Below, piece after piece: positions 60,576-64,000 of a stretch of 64,000 nucleotides of DNA. Each line of letters begins with the position of its first letter. The first letter of the stretch is position 1. Below the pieces are notes generated by a model, which searched no databases, was not told where the DNA came from, and saw nothing but the letters and a program-made list of their open reading frames with translations. The position numbers and the translations under genes were made by a program. The stretch is from NCBI RefSeq assembly GCF_000482385.1, contig NZ_AXVD01000004.1, forward strand, positions 1-64,000, read 5' to 3'. This stretch comes from Nocardia sp. CNY236. GTDB taxonomy: Bacteria > Actinomycetota > Actinomycetes > Mycobacteriales > Mycobacteriaceae.

Positions 60576-61770
60576 GCCGAAAGGGGGCGCGGTCCCAGCG
60601 CCAGTCGTTCTGCAGCACCAGTGCGAGAAAGTCGAGCAATTCCAGACCGGTCTGCGCGCGTACCGCGGCCAACCCGTCCCGCCGCACAGGACCGCGCGCG
60701 ACCAGCCCGTGCAGCATTCGTGTGCTCGCCGAGTCGACCGGGTGAGTGGACATGTCGGGAACGCCGATTGCACTGCCGGTCCAGATCAGCCACCCCCAGC
60801 CCTTGGCGTGGGCAGCTGCCCGGCCAGCGGCGGCCTTCACTCGATTGACGTGGAAGCCGACATGGCCGAGTGCCTCGACGTCGATCAGGACCACTCGTCC
60901 GCTGGTGAGTCGAGCCACAACGCTCGGACAATGCCAGTCCTCGGCGCCGTCGAGGTGATAGCGGACAGCTACCGGGTACTCCTGGAATGTCTCTACCACG
61001 TCACTTGTGTTGAGAATCCAGAGCAGTCTGGCCTCCAGCCCGGAGTCGAACCGCACCTCTCGGCCGACCTTGTCCAAATAGAAGCGACCTCGTCCATCGT
61101 CGTCGACGTCCGCGGTGCGGGCCGCGCTGGTGGGGACCGTGGCCACGGTCGGTGTTTCGGGCCAGTCGATGTGTCCCAGCCAGGTGGACAACTGGTTCGT
61201 GTCGCTCGGCTCGGCGTCATAGAGTTTTGCCAGGCGTCGATTGGTCTTCTTCTGCCAGGCGGCTATGCGCTGGCTGACGAACCCGGCGATCCGTCTCGCA
61301 TCCAGGCCGGTGTGTCCGGCGAGTCGCAGTTTCACATAGGACAGTTCTGTGGCGGCAAGATCGGTGTCGGTCACGTATGTCTCCACCAGGAGCCGGCGCA
61401 CCAGTTGCCGATCCCTGGCATCGATCGGATAGCGGGAACTCAGCATTCTGGTGACGTGGTCGCCGGCCTGTTGTGCGGTGTGGATCAGCTGTGCGACCGC
61501 TTTGGTGTGCAGCTGACGCACCCGATCGCGGGAGAGGTCATAGCGCGTACCGATATGTGTGAGGGTTTCCGGCTTCGCGCCGCCGATGCCCAGCCGAGCT
61601 GTGAGTAGTTCGGCATCTTTGGCTCTGCGATCGGCGTGTATCGCGATCAGCTCGGCGAGCACCGCATTGACTTCTTCGAGTTCGAAGGAGATGCCCTCAC
61701 GCAAGTCGAATAGATGGCGATCGGCATGATCGTCTGGAGACCGCTTGTGTGCTGCTGAATCCGTGGGCAC
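60541..61770 (-). CDS. Sigma-4-like HTH fused to TnsA-like (PD-(D/E)xK) nuclease-fold domain
   Basis: 409 residues from a GTG with AGGGGG upstream. Residues 66-95 (ETLTHIGTRYDLSRDRVRQLHTKAVAQL) read as sigma-70 region 4 helix-turn-helix. Residues 238-332 resemble TnsA-type nucleases: EVRFDSGLEARLLWIL, FQEYPVAVRYHL, HCPSVVARLTSGRVVLIDVEA, and KGWGWLIWTG. The conserved Asp of the HxPD motif is Ser283 and the usual VK lysine is Glu299, so catalysis may be lost or altered. Directly downstream of the minus-strand tRNA operon, it could be mobile or regulatory. No transposase partner (TnsB/C) is visible. Confidence 0.6.
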   Translation of the reverse strand: MPTDSAAHKRSPDDHADRHLFDLREGISFELEEVNAVLAELIAIHADRRAKDAELLTARLGIGGAKPETLTHIGTRYDLSRDRVRQLHTKAVAQLIHTAQQAGDHVTRMLSSRYPIDARDRQLVRRLLVETYVTDTDLAATELSYVKLRLAGHTGLDARRIAGFVSQRIAAWQKKTNRRLAKLYDAEPSDTNQLSTWLGHIDWPETPTVATVPTSAARTADVDDDGRGRFYLDKVGREVRFDSGLEARLLWILNTSDVVETFQEYPVAVRYHLDGAEDWHCPSVVARLTSGRVVLIDVEALGHVGFHVNRVKAAAGRAAAHAKGWGWLIWTGSAIGVPDMSTHPVDSASTRMLHGLVARGPVRRDGLAAVRAQTGLELLDFLALVLQNDWRWDRAPFRLSAPPSPTPRM

Positions 61771-61833
61771 GCGACGAACCCCCTGACTTGCCGCGGCGCA
61801 AGGCCGCGTCGTGGCCGACAGTGGATCATCTTT

Positions 61834-61850
61834 CGTCGCCGGAGGCGACG
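61834..61850 (-). terminator. Hairpin after the tRNA operon
   Basis: CGTCGCC and GGCGACG form a 7-bp stem with a three-base loop, 43 bases beyond the tRNA-Val 3' end and before the HTH/TnsA-like gene. Weakly followed by AAAG; function as terminator is likely but unproven. Confidence 0.5.
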
Positions 61851-61892
61851 CGGTTCCAAAGATCCCTCGACCCGACCTTCATGAGGTGGTGG

Positions 61893-61964
61893 TGCGCGAT
61901 ACTGGGATTGAACCAGTGACCTCTTCCGTGTCAGGGAAGCGCTCTCCCGCTGAGCTAATCGCGC
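61893..61964 (-). tRNA. tRNA-Val (GAC)
   Basis: 72-nt cloverleaf: acceptor GCGCGAT/ATCGCGC with discriminator A, D stem GCTC/GAGC, anticodon stem CTTCC/GGAAG around loop CTGACAC (anticodon GAC), T arm ACTGG-TTCAATC-CCAGT. CCA is encoded at 61890-61892. Last of three tRNAs in one transcript. Confidence 0.96.
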
Positions 61965-61965
61965 G

Positions 61966-62036
61966 AGGTGGAGACGGGAATCGAACCCGTGTACACGGCT
62001 TTGCAGGCCGTTGCCTCACCACTCGGCCACTCCACC
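61966..62036 (-). tRNA. tRNA-Cys (GCA)
   Basis: 71-nt cloverleaf: acceptor GGTGGAG/CTCCACC with U discriminator, anticodon stem ACGGC/GCCGT around CTGCAAA (anticodon GCA), T arm CACGGG-TTCGATT-CCCGT. Only one base separates it from tRNA-Val. Confidence 0.96.
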
Positions 62037-62082
62037 GCACAAAGTAGAACAGTGCAGGAAAGTTGCTCGGTCCTACCTCTCG

Positions 62083-62155
62083 AGCGGATGACGGGATTCG
62101 AACCCGCGACCCTCACCTTGGCAAGGTGATGCGCTACCAGCTGCGCTACATCCGC
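62083..62155 (-). tRNA. tRNA-Gly (GCC)
   Basis: 73-nt cloverleaf: acceptor GCGGATG/CATCCGC with U discriminator, D stem GCGC/GCGC, anticodon stem TCACC/GGTGA around TTGCCAA (anticodon GCC), T arm GCGGG-TTCGAAT-CCCGT. First tRNA of the Gly-Cys-Val operon. Confidence 0.96.
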
Positions 62156-62203
62156 ACTTTGCACTCCGGGGGCTCGTTTTCGGCCTCCGTGGTGCGAGAA
62201 GAA

Positions 62204-62233
62204 ACATTAGCCGACAGTTGGTGAAAGGTACAA
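62204..62233 (-). promoter_or_regulatory. Promoter of the Gly-Cys-Val tRNA operon
   Basis: On the minus strand TTGTAC (62228-62233) and TAATGT (62204-62209) with an 18-base spacer, predicted start about 62197, 42 bases before tRNA-Gly. Good SigA-type match. Confidence 0.7.
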
Positions 62234-62413
62234 ATCCGCTGGTAGGAGGGCAGAACCCTGGGGTGATGCGGGGTGTGACGACAGGGGCGTCTGTGGTTGG
62301 CGGGATTGCGACGCGGTTCTGGACTCCGGGGCCGGCTGCACGGGGGCGTCGGCTGTCGGCGCCACGAAGGGTGGTACCGGTCCCGGTGACATACGTATCC
62401 ATCAATTGCGGAC

Positions 62414-62453
62414 CATCGCCCTCGGACTTGTCTCATCGCCCTCGGACTTGTCT
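62414..62453. repeat. Exact 20-bp direct repeat in tandem
   Basis: CATCGCCCTCGGACTTGTCT occurs twice with no spacer, between the two tRNA units. It could be a recent duplication or a strand-slippage product. Confidence 0.9.
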
Positions 62454-62508
62454 TACCAAGCCGTTCACCGTGCGTCACGTCGGCGAATAGCTCGTGTCCG
62501 GCGTCGAT

Positions 62509-62539
62509 TTGGCAGTCCGCCACCGTCGCATGCTACTGT
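62509..62539 (+). promoter_or_regulatory. Promoter of tRNA-Val (CAC)
   Basis: TTGGCA (62509-62514) and TACTGT (62534-62539) with a 19-base spacer, start about 62546, 38 bases before the tRNA. Confidence 0.5.
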
Positions 62540-62583
62540 TTCGTCTCGTCCGGAAGACGCGACCCGCTCCCGGACTTCGATGC

Positions 62584-62655
62584 GGTCTCATAGCTCAGCG
62601 GGAGAGCGTCCGCCTCACACGCGGAAGGTCGCTGGTTCGATCCCAGCTGGGACCA
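62584..62655 (+). tRNA. tRNA-Val (CAC)
   Basis: 72-nt cloverleaf: acceptor GGTCTCA/TGGGACC, discriminator A, D stem GCTC/GAGC, anticodon stem TCCGC/GCGGA around CTCACAC (anticodon CAC), T arm GCTGG-TTCGATC-CCAGC. CCA not encoded. Confidence 0.96.
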
Positions 62656-62666
62656 CTGTCAAAATG

Positions 62667-62707
62667 CCCACGACTAGGAGAATGCCCTGGTCGGGGGCTT
62701 TTCTTGT
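62667..62707 (+). terminator. Intrinsic terminator of tRNA-Val (CAC)
   Basis: A 12-bp imperfect stem (CCCACGACTAGG with CCTGGTCGGGGG, one A-G mismatch and one G-U) with a seven-base loop is followed by CTTTTCTTGTTGTT, a T-rich tail. Confidence 0.85.
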
Positions 62708-63713
62708 TGTTGTGTCAATCGAGTTGCGAAAGCCACATCGGTATTTCACAGTGGCGTTCGACGACCGGCACCGAGGCCGCGAAGCACAGGTTCACCTGTG
62801 TGGTGAGCGACAACCCGCGGCGATCCTCGGTAGACACATTCAGGATCCGGTACACGTCGACCACTGATCACGGCCGAATGGGCCGCCGCACGGGTGTGCG
62901 CCGAGGTCGATCTGGGTGACGCTGGCCGATCGCCGCGCCCGAACATTTCCGCTGCGCCCCAGTGGTCAAAGCCGCAGTCACAACCGCCGCGCAGCAGCAG
63001 CGCCGGGCCAGCGACAGCCTATGCAGTCTGGCAAACTCCGCCGGCCTCGCCGACTGATCACTCGCTACAGCTCCTCGGCGATCACCCGTTGTCCACCGAC
63101 CGCAACGCCGGACTCTACGAGATCTCTTGCAGTTACCAACTTCGGGGCCGGCAGGCCGCACAGGCCCGCAGATTCCAGTGGAGTTGGCCACCAGGCGGCG
63201 GCCTCGACATTGATGTGTGACTGAAATCACAATTCAGTAGCACTTGCGTCAGTCGTGGCCGATAGCTTTCCGTTCGCTTTGTGATTCCTTTACTATCGAC
63301 CTGAACTGCGAACTTCGGCTCTGTGGACCAGAGGTTTCGGATACTCGGTTGGTGAAGGGTGTGGAACCAGTCGGTTCCGGGGTCCTGTGACGACCCGGGT
63401 GATCGAGTGGCAGTCAACAGAATCGGACAGCTCGACCGTCGTGAGTTACGGGTCCATCATGGCGCTCGGTCGAGAATCGTGTGTGGCGCAGCACGGCACG
63501 GGTGACACGCCGAGGACTCGGCATCTGAGTGCCGTAAGTTTTCTCAGGCTTTGCTAAGTCTTTACCAATACAGTCCCACTCGTTTACATCCCGGCCCGGT
63601 GTCGTGCCGGGACTGCTTCACCGCGAGACGCCGGTTCGCGGTCTTGTGCCCCTGCTGGACATGTTGATCGTCAACCGACCTCGGCGCTTCGGCCGAGTTG
63701 GCGAAGGAGAGTC
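62708..63713. promoter_or_regulatory. About 1 kb without a convincing gene; leader of the SulP transporter
   Basis: Open frames here are short, lack ribosome sites and look unlike proteins; a frame at 62894-63220 (108 codons, moderate G/C bias) is the best but not convincing. The right part is more AT-rich and likely regulatory: TTTACC and TTACAT with a 17-base spacer (about 63565-63595) are a possible promoter, and a CTCGGC/GCCGAG hairpin with loop GCTTCG (63680-63697) lies just before the AAGGAG ribosome site of the SulP gene. It could be a decayed element downstream of tRNA-Val. Confidence 0.4.
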
Positions 63714-64000
63714 ATGGCTATCGATCACGAAATAGCCCCACCACTGTCACCGCCCGCACCATCGGGTCCCGCCAGCGGCTCGGGGCGGCTGCCCGAGCGC
63801 GTCACGGAGATACTGCGTCATGATGTGCGGGCGTCGATCGTGGTTTTCCTTGTCGCCCTGCCGCTTTCGCTCGGTATCGCGGTCGCCTCGGGAGCTCCGG
63901 TCGCCGCGGGACTCATCGCTGCGGTGATCGGTGGAATCGTTGCCGGGCTGCTCGGTGGTTCGGTTCTGCAGGTGAGTGGCCCTGCAGCCGGTCTCACCGT
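63714..64000 (+). CDS. SulP-family anion transporter, N-terminal part (runs off the right edge)
   Basis: The first 95 residues only. After a Pro/Ser-rich tail come [62 protein letters not shown], typical of SulP bicarbonate/sulfate transporters, some of which in this order carry a carbonic anhydrase domain; this part cannot tell. ATG with AAGGAG upstream. Confidence 0.85.
   Translation, partial: MAIDHEIAPPLSPPAPSGPASGSGRLPERVTEILRHDVRASIVVFLVALPLSLGIAVASGAPVAAGLIAAVIGGIVAGLLGGSVLQVSGPAAGLT

Noticed and set aside
61771..61889. tRNA-derived attachment site for an integrated element.
   Set aside because: No direct repeat of the tRNA 3' end and no integrase were seen in the window.
62494..62919. 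Frames that run across tRNA-Val (CAC).
   Set aside because: They include the tRNA and terminator sequence and are not protein-like.
62894..63220. 108-codon frame with moderate G/C bias downstream of the tRNA.
   Set aside because: No ribosome site, no recognised motif and weaker codon bias than neighbours; left as non-coding with reservation.

Overview
The window is high-GC actinobacterial DNA, most likely from Nocardia or a close relative in the Mycobacteriales. The evidence is the arabinan transferase AftC, the sigA/sigB/ideR cluster, many DUF families restricted to actinobacteria (DUF3039, 3093, 3099, 3159, 3710, 4192, 4193, 3000), many leaderless-type starts (a TANNNT box 6-8 bases before ATG/GTG), and a gene order that, from memory, follows the Rv2669-Rv2714 segment of Mycobacterium tuberculosis. 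No insertion sequence, integrase, CRISPR array or rRNA was seen.

Layout. 1-5.7 kb: the N-terminus of a type I polyketide synthase, then (same strand) a spermidine module made of an alanine-racemase-fold ornithine decarboxylase and a fused AdoMet decarboxylase/spermidine synthase, then a Ski2-like helicase. 5.7-16.2 kb: PAC2 protein, lipoprotein, DUF4192 protein, galE, ideR, an acetylation module (AcuC-like deacetylase overlapping a GNAT/acyl-CoA-synthetase Pat-like protein) and sigB with an ECF-type promoter. 16.4-32 kb: the conserved sigA neighbourhood (VOC protein, DUF3099, DUF3039, YihY/BrkB, second helicase, KhtT-like subunit, sigA, ppgK, suhB, cei, DUF4193, DUF3093, dut, DUF3710, hydrolase, OB-fold, DUF3159). 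32-45 kb: a SigD/ShbA-type sigma factor, two TrkA/RCK proteins divergent from a KimA-like potassium transporter, a TrmA-like methyltransferase, enoyl-CoA hydratase, dxs, RNase D, DUF3000, hemE and hemY. 45.7-54 kb: nsrR-hmp inserted before hemQ, then msrB, aftC, an alpha/beta hydrolase, a RibD-like reductase, zapE and a GNAT. 54.3-64 kb is less conserved: a P450/flavin monooxygenase/LysR group, a coiled-coil protein, two unfamiliar nuclease-like genes, three tRNAs on the minus strand (Gly, Cys, Val) and one on the plus strand (Val), about 1 kb without a convincing gene, and the start of a SulP transporter.

How the parts fit. Core functions are transcription initiation (SigA, SigB, a SigD/ShbA-like factor), iron regulation (IdeR), haem synthesis by the coproporphyrin route (HemE, HemY, HemQ) beside nitric oxide detoxification (NsrR-Hmp), isoprenoid precursor supply (Dxs), potassium homeostasis (RCK proteins and KimA-like transporter), cell-wall arabinan (AftC), polyphosphate-dependent glucose phosphorylation (PpgK) and dUTP hygiene (Dut). 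The best candidates for something undescribed are the convergent CoiA-like tail-anchored protein and HTH/TnsA-like protein at 59.6-61.8 kb, the polyamine fusion beside the PKS, and the coupled RCK/KimA potassium unit.
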